From contig JBOHHM010000175.1 of assembly GCA_050725495.1 (NCBI GenBank), positions 1-22,061 on the forward strand: DNA of 22,061 bases, written 5' to 3'. The DNA is from JBOHHM01 sp050725495. Lineage in GTDB: Bacteria > Pseudomonadota > Gammaproteobacteria > Burkholderiales > Burkholderiaceae_C. A program made the translations under genes and the position numbers. Position 1 is the stretch's first letter; each line of letters starts with the position of its first letter. Under the pieces are notes generated by a model. The model had not been told where the DNA came from. It was given only the letters and a program-made list of their open reading frames with translations, and did no database searches. This document shows positions 21,510 through 22,061 of the stretch, one piece after another.

Positions 21510-22061
21510 TCACCATCTCGCGCCGAAGCTCCGGCGCAGTTCGTCTATTTGGACTTCAGTCAGGGGCACGGGTGAGGCAGGGCTCAGGGCCATCAGCTTC
21601 GCGGTTTCTTCAAGTTCTTCGAGCGTGGCCATGGCGGCCGCGGGCGTGTCGTGCCAGACGTTGGGTCCCAGGCGCTCGAGCATGAAGGCGCGGATCGGCG
21701 TGCCCTGCTCGCCGTAGCGCGCGATCGTCTGCGCGACCCGGGCCGCCGCCTGCGGGTCGCCAGGACGGTGGTAGGGGATCAGCGGCACATGGCCGACCTT
21801 CATCACGAAATAGGGGGTCAGCGCGGGCAGGAGTTCCTCGCCGCCAAGCTGCAGCGTGAGCGCCACGCAGTGCGTGCTGTGGGTGTGGATCACGCAGCGC
21901 GTTTGGGGATCAAATGGGCTTGCTGCCCCGTAGATCTGGACGTGAAGCGCTATGGTTTTACTAGCGCGGTCGCCGCCGAGCTGCTGGCCGCTGGCGTCGA
22001 GCCGGGCCAGCCGCGCCGGATCGAGAAAGCCCAGGCAGGCATCGGTGGGCGTGATCAGGAA
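21510..22061 (-). CDS. otnC: 3-oxo-tetronate 4-phosphate decarboxylase OtnC (class II aldolase family), 5' part outside the window
   Basis: The open frame runs to the window edge, so the N terminus is missing; 183 residues are visible of about 210. It reads FLITPTDACLGFLDPARLARLD, then GGDRASKTIALH, then the zinc-binding VIHTHSTHCVALT and a later His in MKVGHVPLIPYHRPGD, as in class II aldolases. In the family the acid-base residue and the GD.PSK segment lie just here. OtnC decarboxylates phosphorylated 3-oxo-tetronate to dihydroxyacetone phosphate. A shorter version starting at GTG 21893 would cut the protein in half and remove the SK motif, so it is rejected. The segment IYGAASPFDPQTR before VIHTHS looks slightly longer than in relatives. 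Kinase otnK and a dehydrogenase gene would be expected upstream. Confidence 0.88.
   Translation of the reverse strand, partial: FLITPTDACLGFLDPARLARLDASGQQLGGDRASKTIALHVQIYGAASPFDPQTRCVIHTHSTHCVALTLQLGGEELLPALTPYFVMKVGHVPLIPYHRPGDPQAAARVAQTIARYGEQGTPIRAFMLERLGPNVWHDTPAAAMATLEELEETAKLMALSPASPVPLTEVQIDELRRSFGARW
21949..21965 (-). repeat. AT-rich 17-nt repeat, copy inside otnC
   Basis: The minus strand reads GCTAGTAAAACCATAGC, with the same length and GCTA...ATAGC frame as the copies at 9595, 11553 and 18982. It encodes ASKTIA. Ser-Lys is conserved in OtnC proteins, so chance similarity cannot be excluded. Confidence 0.45.

Overview
The window looks like chromosomal DNA from a high-GC betaproteobacterium of the Burkholderiales, most likely Comamonadaceae. 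The evidence is strong G/C third-position bias in nearly every gene, a MaeB-type malic enzyme, an lptD-surA-rsmA cluster divergent from amgK, a second infA-type gene, and short AT-rich dispersed repeats of a kind I associate with that family. The family assignment is inference; no rRNA or tRNA gene is present to anchor it.

Layout. 1-2500: NADP-type malic enzyme with a C-terminal phosphotransacetylase-like domain, closed by a perfect 17-bp-stem terminator. 2565-3710: a secreted barnase-family ribonuclease followed by a barstar-family inhibitor, a hairpin, a doubtful small ORF and a second terminator. 3717-8347 (minus strand): lptD, surA and rsmA, linking outer-membrane LPS assembly, periplasmic folding and ribosome maturation. 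8452-11568 (plus): amgK (cell-wall sugar recycling), rsmE (16S rRNA methylation) and an MFS transporter. 11616-13958 (minus): a serine alpha/beta hydrolase and an M20 metallopeptidase. 14067-15631: a DUF72 gene and a convergent SAM methyltransferase.

15632-18864 is the least ordinary part. It begins with about 765 bp without a recognisable gene. Then comes a decayed, internally deleted copy of a DUF1326 gene with its upstream region. That copy is split by an intact, unrecognised 134-residue gene. A second copy of the same roughly 100-bp upstream region follows, and then the intact DUF1326 gene and a DUF2182 membrane-protein gene. This reads as a tandem duplication in which one copy decayed and acquired a cargo gene.

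18865-19859 holds an intergenic region with a possible long leader, a small conserved-looking gene and infA. 19870-20601 (minus) is an orphan trypsin-like protease. 20694-22061 (minus) is otnI plus the 3' part of otnC, the end of a four-carbon sugar-acid catabolic operon that runs off the window.

A 17-nt AT-rich motif of the form GCTA...ATAGC occurs four times with a fifth weaker match. Its copies sit in places that affect genes: upstream of the rsmE start, across the stop codon of the MFS gene, within otnC, and (weaker) within rsmA. A GC-rich hairpin-containing repeat occurs twice. I see no insertion sequence, CRISPR array, phage gene or origin. No complete novel system is proven; the DUF1326/DUF2182 locus with its inserted gene is the best candidate for a closer look.
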